DNA of 38,394 bases from Nitrospinota bacterium (GTDB taxonomy: Bacteria > Nitrospinota > Nitrospinia > Nitrospinales > VA-1). The stretch spans positions 1 through 38,394 of the forward strand of contig JACNKA010000095.1 in the NCBI GenBank assembly GCA_014382285.1, in the 5' to 3' direction. The translations under genes were made by a program, and so were the position numbers. The notes under the pieces were generated by a model. The model was given only the letters and a program-made list of their open reading frames with translations, was not told the DNA's origin and made no database searches. Shown one piece after another: positions 9,761-18,330 of this stretch (positions are counted from its first letter, which is position 1; each line of letters opens with the position of its first letter).

Positions 9761-9819
9761 CCTCTAATAAATGTCCAAGCACAAAGCCTTGAACGATTAG
9801 AGGTGTTGCTAATATTATA
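9761..9819. promoter_or_regulatory. Divergent promoter region with overlapping -10 boxes and an inverted repeat
   Basis: On the plus strand TTGAAC (9789-9794) and TATTAT (9813-9818), 18 bases apart, make a plausible promoter for the reductase starting at 9861. On the minus strand TATAAT (9814-9819) is a candidate -10 for the exporter, although its -35 is poor. The two -10 boxes overlap almost fully, so the promoters would compete. An inverted repeat CCTCTAAT/ATTAGAGG (9761-9768 and 9796-9803) sits beside them and could be an operator. No regulator is encoded next to it. Confidence 0.4.
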
Positions 9820-9860
9820 TAGAGTAACCTGCACAATACGAAAAGGTTTTTGGGGGAAAA

Positions 9861-10805
9861 ATGGAATACAGGAAGTTGGGAAGCAGTGATCTTAAAGTGT
9901 CGGTAATAGGGTATGGTGCCTGGGGAATAGGCGGAGCGCCCTTCTGGAACAATGAAGGTGATAAAAAATCGTTGGACTCCATCAAAAAGGCCTATGACCT
10001 GGGGATTAATTTTTTTGATACGGCCCCGGTTTATGGTTTTGGTCATTCTGAGGAACTGATTGGCAAAGCCCTGAAACCGGTGCGGGATAAGGTGATTCTT
10101 GCTACCAAATGTGGACTGCGTTGGGGAAAAAAATCCTTAAGTTCACTTCGCAAGGACGCCAGTAGAAATTCTATTCTGGAAGAAATTGACCAGAGCTTGA
10201 AACGGCTGGATACGGATGTGATTGACCTTTATCAGGTTCACTGGCCCGATGTGGAAACAGACCAAAAAGAGACGATGGAAACTTTGTTGGAGATTCAGGA
10301 GAAAGGCAAGATTCGCCATATCGGGGTCAGTAATTACTCGGCGGAACAGATCAAGGATTGTCTTCAATACGGGAAAATTGTTTCACTGCAACCGGAATTC
10401 AGTTTGCTGGCGCGAGATATTCAGAAGGATACCGTTCCCATCTGCCTGGAAAACGATATCGGGATCATCGCCTACAGTCCTTTGTCGTCAGGAGTTCTGA
10501 CCGGCAAGTATGACAAAAATACCAAGTTCAAGGATTGGCGGAGCAAGGGAATCATTGGCACTTTTTCTGGTGAAGGCTTTGTTAAGAATATTGAAAAAGT
10601 GGATCAGTTAAAAGAAATTGCTGATGCAGAGGGAAAAACCTGTGCTCAGACGGCGATCAACTGGGTATTGAGGCAGGAGGGGCTCACAACAGCTCTGGTG
10701 GGAGTGAAAAATTCCGCTCAGGTGAAAGAAAACCTGAAAGCAGTGGGTTGGCAACCGTCCCCTGATAACTGTGAAAAAATAGAAAAGGTTTTTGAACTGA
10801 GTTGA
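9861..10805 (+). CDS. Aldo/keto reductase
   Basis: This is an NADPH-dependent oxidoreductase of the AKR superfamily with a TIM-barrel fold. Its 314 residues hold the expected catalytic tetrad context: FFDTAPVYGFGHSEE (Asp and Tyr), LATKCGL (Lys) and YQVHWPD (His). IGVSNYSAEQ is also typical. The C-terminal INWVLRQ...ALVGVKN region fits cofactor phosphate binding. The substrate is unknown. A strong GGGGGA Shine-Dalgarno lies 4-9 bases before the ATG. The gene ends 13 bases from the convergent coiled-coil membrane protein, with no separate terminator visible. Confidence 0.93.
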   Translation: MEYRKLGSSDLKVSVIGYGAWGIGGAPFWNNEGDKKSLDSIKKAYDLGINFFDTAPVYGFGHSEELIGKALKPVRDKVILATKCGLRWGKKSLSSLRKDASRNSILEEIDQSLKRLDTDVIDLYQVHWPDVETDQKETMETLLEIQEKGKIRHIGVSNYSAEQIKDCLQYGKIVSLQPEFSLLARDIQKDTVPICLENDIGIIAYSPLSSGVLTGKYDKNTKFKDWRSKGIIGTFSGEGFVKNIEKVDQLKEIADAEGKTCAQTAINWVLRQEGLTTALVGVKNSAQVKENLKAVGWQPSPDNCEKIEKVFELS

Positions 10806-10818
10806 TTTGGTCGGGCGG

Positions 10819-11307
10819 TCAGGGAGCTACCTCTTTCTGGTTTTCAGCTTCCACTATCTGGGCCAGCTCATTAGCGTTTCTCTGAACCTTTTCGATCAAT
10901 ATACCCATGGAGGTGGATTGGGGTTCAAGTTGGTCCAGAGCCTGGTTCATGTTTTGGATTCTTTCGTTAAAGCTGGCACTCGATGTTCCGCTCAATTTTT
11001 CATCGAGAGCAAGAATTTCCTCGTGAAGCTTTTTTTCCAGCATGATGAGAGTATGATTCACCTGTCCTTGCAGCAGACGGATATGCGATTCGAGGTTTCG
11101 ATGTTGGGCCCTTTGCAGGGTCTGGTTGGTATAGATGAAACCGAAGAGCAAAACCGCGAGACCGGTATAGAAAAGAATTTTGAGTGTGGTGGTGTCACTC
11201 GCTCTTTTTTTCAGGTTTTTCCGGATGTCTTCCAGTTCCGAGGCAAAGTTTTCCGGGGTTTGTGCGTTTTCTTGCTGAGGCGTCTGTTTGCTTTCTTTGT
11301 TATCCAT
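10819..11307 (-). CDS. Small membrane protein with a coiled coil, unknown function
   Basis: I do not recognise a family. The 162-residue protein has a charged, Gln-rich cytoplasmic N-terminus (1-40) and one transmembrane helix (about 41-60, TLKILFYTGLAVLLFGFIYT). A long heptad-like helix follows (about 62-155: LESHIRLLQGQVNHTLIMLE, then LDEKLSG and MNQALDQLEPQS). The topology is likely one pass with the coiled coil in the periplasm, but orientation is not certain. A comparable open frame exists on the opposite strand, but it encodes no recognisable domain, whereas this one has coherent protein features. It lies downstream of pilD beyond a palindromic repeat, so it is probably transcribed separately. 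Confidence 0.72.
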   Translation of the reverse strand: MDNKESKQTPQQENAQTPENFASELEDIRKNLKKRASDTTTLKILFYTGLAVLLFGFIYTNQTLQRAQHRNLESHIRLLQGQVNHTLIMLEKKLHEEILALDEKLSGTSSASFNERIQNMNQALDQLEPQSTSMGILIEKVQRNANELAQIVEAENQKEVAP

Positions 11308-11341
11308 ATTTCAAGTCCGCATATTGCATGAGTGTTATCTG

Positions 11342-11347
11342 ATTATA
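11342..11347 (-). promoter_or_regulatory. Candidate -10 box for the coiled-coil protein gene
   Basis: Read on the minus strand this is TATAAT, 34 bases before the ATG at 11307. No good -35 is present; the expected position falls in the left arm of the palindromic repeat. Confidence 0.3.
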
Positions 11348-11352
11348 GAATT

Positions 11353-11420
11353 AACCCCCCTCAATCCCCCTTATCAGGGGGGAATTGATCGTCCCCCTGA
11401 TAAGGGGGATTGAGGGGGTT
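11353..11420. repeat. Nested palindromic repeat (REP/MITE-like), possible terminator
   Basis: Two arms of 31 and 29 bases (11353-11383 and 11392-11420) are reverse complements except for two single-base length differences in C and G runs. They enclose an 8-base loop. Each arm also contains its own small hairpin (CCCCCT-TATC-AGGGGG), so the element can fold as one long hairpin or as two short ones. It sits 59 bases after the pilD stop. It carries no gene and resembles dispersed intergenic palindromes found in many bacterial genomes. A role as a bidirectional terminator is possible. Confidence 0.8.
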
Positions 11421-11479
11421 GCTCTAATGTTTGAATGCTGAAACAATACCGTGTCGCGTTTATTTTTATCGGGAAAATA

Positions 11480-12253
11480 TTACCTTCCCAGATACTCCAA
11501 GTATAACCGAATGAGCGAATTACCATAAAATAATGTGATCAGGGTGCCTGCGGCTAAAAAAGGGCCAAATGGGATCAAGCTTTTCCTCGATTTTTTTTGT
11601 ACGGCGATCTGGAACAGGCCAACCAGTGATCCTAGAAACGCTCCGATAAAAATTACCAACAGCACTTTTTGCCAGCCCAGAAAAGCACCGGCTGCTGCTA
11701 TGTATTTAATGTCTCCTCCCCCCATTCCACCATTACTGAGCACTGCGAGCAAATAAAATAACCCACCACCTAGAAAAAAACCAAGCAGAGAGTCTGCGTA
11801 ACCAATCGTATAGGTTCCTACTGCAAGCCCCAACACTATGCCTGGAAGCGTGATCACATCGGGAATGATCTGGTGCTCAATATCGATAGCTGTGATGACG
11901 ACCAGTGTGGGAGCCACCACGGCATAAACCAGAAACTCAAAGGACGGCCCGAACTTGAAAAACCCAGCCAGTAGAAGAACGGCGGTCACCGTCTCGATAG
12001 CCGGATAAATCGGCGAAATACGTATGGCGCAGTCTCGGCACTTCCCACCCAGGACGATATAACTAATGAGTGGAATGTTATCCAGCGGGCGCACTGCCGA
12101 CAAGCATGCCGGGCAATGCGATCCGGGAACGACCACAGATTCTTTTCTGGGCAAACGGTGGATACACACGTTGGCAAAACTGCCAATCGCCAGCCCAAAG
12201 CAGAATATTGCTCCAGCTAAAATAGGATAAGGAATTGCTTGAATAGACTCCAT
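11480..12253 (-). CDS. pilD: Prepilin peptidase / leader peptidase (A24 family)
   Basis: This inner-membrane aspartic protease cuts, and often N-methylates, type IV prepilins and type II secretion pseudopilins. It has 257 residues and about eight transmembrane segments. The N-terminal cytoplasmic loop carries a CPAC/CRDC zinc site (Cys47, Cys50, Cys72, Cys75), as in bifunctional PilD enzymes. The catalytic aspartates are in TAIDIEHQ (Asp122) and GMGGGDIKY (Asp179, the GxGD motif). An AAGGA Shine-Dalgarno precedes the ATG at 12253, which lies 6 bases after the recX stop, so it is cotranscribed with recA-recX. No pilin or secretion genes are nearby, so its substrates are encoded elsewhere. Confidence 0.94.
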   Translation of the reverse strand: MESIQAIPYPILAGAIFCFGLAIGSFANVCIHRLPRKESVVVPGSHCPACLSAVRPLDNIPLISYIVLGGKCRDCAIRISPIYPAIETVTAVLLLAGFFKFGPSFEFLVYAVVAPTLVVITAIDIEHQIIPDVITLPGIVLGLAVGTYTIGYADSLLGFFLGGGLFYLLAVLSNGGMGGGDIKYIAAAGAFLGWQKVLLVIFIGAFLGSLVGLFQIAVQKKSRKSLIPFGPFLAAGTLITLFYGNSLIRLYLEYLGR

Positions 12254-12259
12254 TCCTTG

Positions 12260-12745
12260 CTATTTGCCTCCATGGTCAAGGGTGGAGACTTTTAGAGTCT
12301 CATAAATAATATCGGTGGAAAATCCCCTTCGCTGAAGGTATTGGGCCAGTCGACGTGTTTTTTTTTCGGGTTCCAGTCCATGAAGGGAGGCCAGTTTTTT
12401 GTTGGCACAGGCCAAAGCAAGGTCTTGTTCTGGGTGAGAGTCGTAAAGGGTGTCCAAAGTCGTTTCAATGATGTGGGAAGAAACACCTTTTGCCGAAAGT
12501 TCATGGCGCAAGCGTATTTTGCCAAACTTTTTCACCTCAACACGCCACCGGCCCCATTCCATAGCGAAGCGGTGGTCGTTGATGTAGTTCAGTTTTTCAA
12601 GGTTCTGAAGGGTCGCCTGGATGATAGAAGGAGCATGCCCCTTTTTTTCCAGATACTGGGCAACCTCCTTCTTGCTTCGATCCCGATAAGAGAGGTGTTT
12701 GAATGCCTGGGATTTAGCGGTTTTGAGGACTTCTTGATCCGGCAT
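12260..12745 (-). CDS. recX: Regulatory protein RecX
   Basis: RecX binds RecA filaments and limits their growth and strand-exchange activity. The 161-residue protein is all helical, with three tandem helix-bundle repeats characteristic of the family. Recognisable segments are HLSYRDRSKKEVAQYLEKKG, INDHRFAMEWGRWR and GKIRLRHELSAKGV, ending in AQYLQRRGFSTDIIYETLK. It starts 17 bases after the recA stop, the classical recA-recX arrangement. Length and order are normal. Confidence 0.93.
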   Translation of the reverse strand: MPDQEVLKTAKSQAFKHLSYRDRSKKEVAQYLEKKGHAPSIIQATLQNLEKLNYINDHRFAMEWGRWRVEVKKFGKIRLRHELSAKGVSSHIIETTLDTLYDSHPEQDLALACANKKLASLHGLEPEKKTRRLAQYLQRRGFSTDIIYETLKVSTLDHGGK

Positions 12746-12762
12746 CGGACTTTATTTTAAGT

Positions 12763-13830
12763 TCAGGAATTTTTTGCGGCTTTTTTATCTTTGGCTGAGG
12801 GTTCTTCTGTATTTTCCTCTGGCTTTGGCTCAGAAGCGGTCAGCCCAAGGGTTACTCGCAACCGTGTTTCAATTTCTGTTGCCATCTCCGGGTTGTCGAG
12901 CAAAAACTTTTTGGAGTTTTCACGGCCTTGCCCAATCCTGGTTTCGTTATAGGAGAACCATGTGCCACTTTTAGCGATGATATCGTGGGCCACGCCGAGA
13001 TCGAGCAGATCACCGGTTTTTGAGATGCCTTTTCCGTAGATGATATCGAACTCAACCTGGCGAAAGGGCGGGGCTACTTTATTTTTCACTACCTTGACCC
13101 GGGTGCGGTTGCCGATGACATTTTCTCCATCCTTCAAGGCCGCAATGCGACGAATATCCATACGGACGGAAGAATAAAATTTAAGTGCGTTTCCGCCAGT
13201 GGTTGTTTCGGGGTTGCCAAACATCACTCCAATTTTCATGCGTATCTGGTTGATGAATATCAGGCTGGTTTTGGATTTGTTAACCACACCCGCCAGTTTG
13301 CGCATGGCCTGAGACATCAACCGGGCTTGCAGTCCCATATGGGAATCGCCCATATCTCCATCGAGTTCTGACTTGGGAACGAGGGCCGCCACGGAGTCAA
13401 CGACGATGACATCTACCGCACCACTGCGAACAAGAACCTCTACGATTTCCAGTGCTTGTTCTCCGGTATCGGGTTGGGAGAGAAGCAGGTCATCGAGATT
13501 AACACCGAGGTTGCCAGCATATTCCGGATCCAAAGCGTGTTCTGCGTCAATGAATGCCGCAACGCCGCCGGTTTTTTGTGCTTCCGCTATGATATGGAGC
13601 GTTAAGCTGGTTTTTCCTGAACCTTCCGGGCCATAAATTTCAATGACTCGGCCTCTGGGAACTCCACCGACACCCAAAGCGTGATCCAGAGAAATGGAGC
13701 CGGTGGGAATGACCTGAATTCCTTTAAGGCTTTCGGCTTTGCCCAGTTTCATTATGGAACCTTTGCCGAATTGTTTCTCGATTTGAGTGAATGCCAGTTC
13801 CAGTGCTTTATCTCTGTCGTCCGAGCCCAT
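12763..13830 (-). CDS. recA: Recombinase RecA
   Basis: RecA forms ATP-dependent filaments on single-stranded DNA, drives homologous strand exchange and activates the SOS response. It has about 355 residues, with Walker A GPEGSGKT and Walker B-type [19 protein letters not shown]. Loop L1 ([17 protein letters not shown]) and loop L2 ([20 protein letters not shown]) are intact, with a C-terminal lysine-rich and acidic tail. Two ATGs stand side by side (13833 and 13830). AAGGAG lies 2 bases before the first and 5 before the second, so the second is preferred. It heads a recA-recX-pilD operon. Confidence 0.98.
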   Translation of the reverse strand: MGSDDRDKALELAFTQIEKQFGKGSIMKLGKAESLKGIQVIPTGSISLDHALGVGGVPRGRVIEIYGPEGSGKTSLTLHIIAEAQKTGGVAAFIDAEHALDPEYAGNLGVNLDDLLLSQPDTGEQALEIVEVLVRSGAVDVIVVDSVAALVPKSELDGDMGDSHMGLQARLMSQAMRKLAGVVNKSKTSLIFINQIRMKIGVMFGNPETTTGGNALKFYSSVRMDIRRIAALKDGENVIGNRTRVKVVKNKVAPPFRQVEFDIIYGKGISKTGDLLDLGVAHDIIAKSGTWFSYNETRIGQGRENSKKFLLDNPEMATEIETRLRVTLGLTASEPKPEENTEEPSAKDKKAAKNS

Positions 13831-13868
13831 CATGTCTCCTTGTCAATTTCAGTTTGCGAACCGACGGC

Positions 13869-13899
13869 ATTATACCTTTATCCGGGGTGGGCGAATCAA
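13869..13899 (-). promoter_or_regulatory. Candidate recA promoter
   Basis: On the minus strand TTGATT (13894-13899) and a consensus TATAAT (13869-13874) are separated by 19 bases, slightly long. The inferred transcript start is about 30 bases before the recA ATG. I see no SOS operator of the Escherichia, Bacillus or alphaproteobacterial type. Confidence 0.5.
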
Positions 13900-14406
13900 T
13901 TTTATAAATTTATTTTCTGAGTGCCCGTTTAAGGGGACGTGGTTAGATTTTAGGAGGGTTTGTTTTCAATGACTTATGGCAAGACCCGTTATTGATCTGT
14001 CCTGTTCTGTAGAGTTATGGAGCAACAATACCTGCTAAAATTAAAGATTTAACCCACTGCGAACCCGTTCAAGTTTCTAATTGGGGTTGTTACAAATTGT
14101 ATTAGCTTTTGTATCGTAAAAACTCTTTGGTTAGCGTAGCCGCTGTGAGCCAAGAAACGAAAGCGATCAGCAAGTGCTGTAATACCGCACTTTAGTACCA
14201 TTTTGGGACTAATACTTATTTCTAGATCATGGAATTAGTGAATAGTGATAGTCATTACTTGATAGTTGATCATTAAGAAAAAGTAGTCGTGGCTAAAAGG
14301 TCGGTTAAACGGGAAAGAAAAAACTCGTATAAGAGCCCGACCTTCTTGTTACACTTGTGGTCAGAGTGAACCGGAACCCTTTATGCCGGGAAAGGCCACC
14401 CTTGCG
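13900..14406. other. Gene-free spacer with several hairpins
   Basis: About 500 bases between recA and the GT-C gene contain no convincing reading frame. Several inverted repeats are visible: AAGTGC/GCACTT (14172-14177, 14187-14192); AAGGTCGG/CCGACCTT (14297-14304, 14337-14344), the latter enclosing an A- and G-rich loop; and CCTTT/AAAGG around 14380. These may be 3' structures of the GT-C transcript, an unrecognised small RNA, or debris of a mobile element. None could be assigned. Confidence 0.4.
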
Positions 14407-16413
14407 TCAGAATTGAAAAATTTTTAACCCTTTTATCAAGGAATTTCTGTTAAATAACTTTCCGCCCAGGCAAAGCATGAACATGCTTTCCTCTTGAACC
14501 TGTTGAATGGTGGGGACAAAAAACTCAACATTCTTTTTGAAAGTATCCAAGTTGGATATCGGATCAGTCAGTGAGTTCACTAAATAAGTGTCTTTAAAAA
14601 AATCATTATTTAAAAGTCCGGTGTCAAATGTTTCACCAAGGGAATTGAAAAAAGCTGATGTAGTATGTTTTGTGCCATAATCATTGATCGCATTAAATAT
14701 GACAAGCTGGGAAGCCTCCTTTTTAATACCTACTAAGTCAATATTTCTATCCGCACAAGCGAAAAAGGTTTTCTCACATTGCAATCGGAGCCCCTGCTGT
14801 TCGTTAAAATTTTCACATGGTACCCCGTAATTACCGAAATACCCAGCCGATGAAAGAGCATTGTGGTTAAGGTTAATCGAGGTGCTTTCCTTAATAACCA
14901 TTTTAAAAATATTAACCTCAGAGGGGCGGACGCCGCCATTAACAAAGCTTGCAACCAATTTAAAATCTCCAAGATCCAGGATGGGCTTGATTTGAGCAGA
15001 ATCCCTAAAAGCCCTAGAAAGCGGGACTGATTTTTCGTCAGATTTAGGCGTTACATAATAAATTCCTGTTAGTTTACCACCCTCATAAATATTTTTAGTT
15101 TGTTGTCTGATAAAATCTCCAAAATAAAATTCGGAAAGGGTCTCGTACGTTGTCGAAATGATCAGATCATTTGGAGAGCTGTTAGCTTTCAAATAATGTA
15201 GAGTTGACTCATAAGGATTCCCAGATTCCGCATTGGTGTTTTTATATTTACCCCAGGAAAAAAAAGAAAAATATAAGATTAGAATAATTGTCAGCAATGG
15301 GAATGAGTATCCATAAGGATTTGAAGGGAGACGCTTTGCGATGATTTGGGTCGCAGAATCAAGTCCATAAGCCCAAAAAATACAAATGAACGGTAGCAAA
15401 TATACAGAAGACCGCATTGGAATCCATTTACCGCTGAAAATATAAATCCCTGCCGTAACAATAAAAAGCCCCAGAAATAAAATGGGCAAGAGATTTTTAT
15501 CACGAAAAAGTTGAAGCCAGCCGAGCGTAAAAAAAGTCAGGGACATTAACCATATCACTAATGGGTAGCGGAAAAGCTCTGATGCAGGGTCGTCCAGATA
15601 TCGATATCCAAGAAACGCCGAGAAAAAATCTGGAAGGGCAATTAAATTAATTGGTTTTCCTCCAAAATCATCCAAAGGAGCAGTTATGATTTTATAGTCA
15701 ACTTTGAAAACGATAAAAAGAACAAAAATAGAAAAAATCGAGGAAAACACAAATAAATGTTTTATATTGATATTTTTAAAAAGCTTTAAATGATCTTGAA
15801 AGTAAGAAAAATGTTCAAGCAACCTTAGAACCCACACCACGGAAAGAAACACAAAGAAAAACATCAAGGCTGAAATGGTTGCCGCATAACAAGCCAAAAG
15901 GGATATAAGAAGCCCTAACCATAGGCCGAACTGCTTTTTTCTTTCAAACATAAGCCACAACAATGCATAACTGCAAACTGCAAAGAAAAACAGGGACGGA
16001 TATCCCCTTAATTCGTGCGAATAGTGAATGAAGAATGGATTGAGGAACAGAAAACTCAGGGCCAGAGTTGCCACTCTGAATGAATTAACTGTTTTGCATA
16101 CAAAATAAAAAAGAATGCCCCCGCTCAGCACGGAAAAAAGAATTACCGGGAGTCTCCAACCAATTCCATTTTTTCCAAAAATCCAAAGAGACGCCTTTGC
16201 CAAGTAAATAGTGAGAGAATGGACCGGGTATTGAAAATAAAGTTCGAACCTGTTTTGAAATGATGTGTTTGTAAAATGAAAGAAATATCTCCCTTCGTCC
16301 ACATGCAAAGGAATGAGGTTAGCGTAAAAAAATAAAGAATAAACATTGCCCGCCAGAATTATCAGCACGGTTCCAAAAAATGCGGCTTTGAAGGTCTTAT
16401 TATGAAATGTCAT
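14407..16413 (-). CDS. GT-C membrane glycosyltransferase (GT39/ArnT-like)
   Basis: This integral membrane enzyme probably transfers a sugar from a polyprenyl-phosphate donor to an acceptor on the periplasmic side. Its 668 residues begin with a transmembrane helix (about 9-31). The first extracytoplasmic loop carries HVDEGRYFFHF; the Asp-Glu pair is the usual catalytic or metal site of GT-C enzymes. About ten further hydrophobic helices follow up to about residue 385, then a C-terminal soluble domain of about 280 residues without a recognised fold. The acceptor is unknown. The gene is markedly AT-rich (one 60-base line at 15241 has 15 G+C by hand count). The upstream GT2-methyltransferase gene is a plausible source of its lipid-linked donor. 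Confidence 0.8.
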   Translation of the reverse strand: MTFHNKTFKAAFFGTVLIILAGNVYSLFFYANLIPLHVDEGRYFFHFTNTSFQNRFELYFQYPVHSLTIYLAKASLWIFGKNGIGWRLPVILFSVLSGGILFYFVCKTVNSFRVATLALSFLFLNPFFIHYSHELRGYPSLFFFAVCSYALLWLMFERKKQFGLWLGLLISLLACYAATISALMFFFVFLSVVWVLRLLEHFSYFQDHLKLFKNINIKHLFVFSSIFSIFVLFIVFKVDYKIITAPLDDFGGKPINLIALPDFFSAFLGYRYLDDPASELFRYPLVIWLMSLTFFTLGWLQLFRDKNLLPILFLGLFIVTAGIYIFSGKWIPMRSSVYLLPFICIFWAYGLDSATQIIAKRLPSNPYGYSFPLLTIILILYFSFFSWGKYKNTNAESGNPYESTLHYLKANSSPNDLIISTTYETLSEFYFGDFIRQQTKNIYEGGKLTGIYYVTPKSDEKSVPLSRAFRDSAQIKPILDLGDFKLVASFVNGGVRPSEVNIFKMVIKESTSINLNHNALSSAGYFGNYGVPCENFNEQQGLRLQCEKTFFACADRNIDLVGIKKEASQLVIFNAINDYGTKHTTSAFFNSLGETFDTGLLNNDFFKDTYLVNSLTDPISNLDTFKKNVEFFVPTIQQVQEESMFMLCLGGKLFNRNSLIKGLKIFQF

Positions 16414-16497
16414 GTTTTAGTATGGTCAGCGAGGGCAGTGTCATAATAAGATTATCGGATAAAACTAACCCAAGGTTTAGGATTTTAGGTCTATTTG

Positions 16498-18003
16498 TCA
16501 GAGGATCCGTAAAATTTCATCGATGCGTTTATCAGAACTGTCCCGGCTGGTTTGCAGTAATTCATTAACTGTGGGCAGAGGCACGGTGACTAAAAAGATC
16601 TGGTACGAGAACAAGCCTGGAAAAATTTTAATCAAACTCTGGTTGATGACTATTAATATTCGGCTGATAAAATTATCTCCAATGGCTAATGGGTAGGGAG
16701 CCGGTACCCCAATGGATTTGGTGATTTTAAACCCTGCCTGTTTGAATATTGCCCTGATTGTACTGAAAGTAAATAACCGCCGATGGCCCAGGTCCAAGAT
16801 CCCGCGGGCTCCATAATTGAACCCGCCCAGTAGAAGTTGCAGGCGCACCGTAAACCATCCTATATTGGGGACCGAAACAATTATCTTTGGAAGTTTCCCC
16901 TTGGACAGCTTTCTGATGTTATAGACAAACTCTTCTGGGTTCTCCAAATGCTCCAGAACATCTAAAAGAAGGATGTAGTCGAATTGATCGACGGGGATAG
17001 GGGCTTCGGCGTCATTCAGGTTTATTTGGGTGAATTTAATAAGTTTGTCCCTCCCTTGAGAGTCTTCGCTGTCAATGGCTTCCACTCTACATCCTTTTTT
17101 GACAAGCTCTATTCCGACCAGGGACTCTCCGCATCCTATATCTAGAACCGTGGAATCGTTTTTGACCTCTGCAATAGCGTACTCATGGGAAGATGGATAA
17201 CCTCTTTTAAGTGTATATTTTTCCACTCCCCTGCGAATATCAAATTTTCTTTCATAAAACAGCGACACTTGATGAAGCCGGCTGTTTAGGGTTTGAAAAA
17301 TAACATCCCATGCATATTTGACCCCCTTGAAATGGCGAATTTCATCTCCATAATAGGCAGGTATCGGAATTTCTCGAATGACGAATTTCCCGAGAATCAG
17401 TTGGATCAAGATTTCTGTGTCGAAATGAAAATCGTTGCTGTTCAACTCGAAGGGGATTTTTGACAAAGTCTGCACATTGTAAATCCTGTAACCGGAATGA
17501 AACTCAGAAAGCCGGGTCTTTAGAAGACTGTTCTGAATAAAAGTAAGAATTTTGTTTCCGAAAAATTTATATAAAGGCATGCCCTCCCTGAGTGCAGAAA
17601 ACCCATCAAGCATTCTTGAGCCGATTACCACATCCGCCTTCTCACGAATAATGGTTGATATCATTTCATCGAGCCGTTCTGGGGCATACTGTCCGTCACC
17701 GTGTAACAGAACCACCAAGTCGAACCCGTTCTCAATGGCGTAGTGGTATCCTAATTTCTGATTTCCTCCGTAACCCTGTTTTTCCGGGTTGAAAAGAACC
17801 TTTATATTAAGAGACTTGAACTGGGTCAGGTTTTTAATAGTGCTACTAAAAGTCTTGTCTCCAGAACAGTCGTCGATGATCAGGATTTGATGGTCCAACT
17901 TGGACATGGATGGGGGGATGCGTCTTAAAACATTGAGGATAGTTTTCTCCGCATTGAAGGCGACTATGAAAATCAAAACCTTTTCGTTAATTTTTTCAAT
18001 CAT
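16498..18003 (-). CDS. Glycosyltransferase family 2 - SAM methyltransferase fusion
   Basis: Two enzymes are joined in 501 residues. The N-terminal half (about 8-235) is a GT2 domain like dolichyl-/polyprenyl-phosphate sugar synthases. It shows IFIVAFNAEKTI near the N-terminus, the IIDDCSGDKT nucleotide-sugar site, VVLLHGDGQYAPE as the metal-binding motif, and GSRMLDGFSALREGMPLYK. The C-terminal half (about 275-480) is a class I methyltransferase with VLDIGCGES (SAM-binding motif I) and LLLDVLEHLENPEEF. No C-terminal membrane anchor is obvious. The ATG at 18003 has AGGA about 8 bases upstream. It lies 84 bases before the GT-C gene on the same strand. The likely joint job is making, modifying and using a lipid-linked sugar for a surface glycan; the exact sugar is unknown. 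Confidence 0.87.
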   Translation of the reverse strand: MIEKINEKVLIFIVAFNAEKTILNVLRRIPPSMSKLDHQILIIDDCSGDKTFSSTIKNLTQFKSLNIKVLFNPEKQGYGGNQKLGYHYAIENGFDLVVLLHGDGQYAPERLDEMISTIIREKADVVIGSRMLDGFSALREGMPLYKFFGNKILTFIQNSLLKTRLSEFHSGYRIYNVQTLSKIPFELNSNDFHFDTEILIQLILGKFVIREIPIPAYYGDEIRHFKGVKYAWDVIFQTLNSRLHQVSLFYERKFDIRRGVEKYTLKRGYPSSHEYAIAEVKNDSTVLDIGCGESLVGIELVKKGCRVEAIDSEDSQGRDKLIKFTQINLNDAEAPIPVDQFDYILLLDVLEHLENPEEFVYNIRKLSKGKLPKIIVSVPNIGWFTVRLQLLLGGFNYGARGILDLGHRRLFTFSTIRAIFKQAGFKITKSIGVPAPYPLAIGDNFISRILIVINQSLIKIFPGLFSYQIFLVTVPLPTVNELLQTSRDSSDKRIDEILRIL

Positions 18004-18145
18004 CCTTATTTTCCTATAAAGGGATCATTCCCCTCTGAGGCACGAAGTTTAAGAAAAAATATGACGACTTTTTTGATCACAGCTTCAACTCTGAACTCCA
18101 CATTCGGATTCTATCTTTTTGGCACGAGGAATGCCAGCACCACTT

Positions 18146-18285
18146 GGCCTGTCCCATTTAGTTGTGCCACTTATTAAGTCAGAATTTTCACCTTTGACGG
18201 GTTTTCCGACTCGAGAATGGCAGAGCACTAATGTACCAGTAAGCCGTTGATATATTTCTGTTGTTGCGGAGCAAAAGTGTACCAC
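18146..18285 (-). mobile_element. Possible IS21-family terminal repeats, remnant
   Basis: Three imperfect direct copies of a motif ending in TGTACCA occur on the plus strand, with TGT at 18163, 18232 and 18278. Two of them are close: GCGGAGCAAAAGTGTACCAC and GGCAGAGCACTAATGTACCA. The third is TTTAGTTGTGCCAC. IS21-family elements are known for multiple internal repeats of this kind at their ends. No istA or istB gene and no second end were found, so at most one end survives. Confidence 0.35.
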
Positions 18286-18330
18286 TCACGTTAAGCTTTC
18301 TATCCTTAATCGAACTTATAATCAGGAGAT

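Noticed and set aside
10807-11331. Plus-strand frame opposite the coiled-coil membrane protein
   Set aside because: Its product has no coherent domain, whereas the minus-strand product has a transmembrane helix and heptad pattern.
13841-13868. Possible SOS box (TTC-N7-GAA palindrome) in the recA leader
   Set aside because: It does not match known LexA operator consensus sequences and the element is too weak to support on its own.
14350-14400. Resemblance to group II intron 3' sequence
   Set aside because: GNRA-capped domain V with its fixed 34-base layout could not be drawn, and no reverse transcriptase is present.
18085-18285. 66-codon minus-strand frame
   Set aside because: It consists of the IS21-like repeats and has no protein features.
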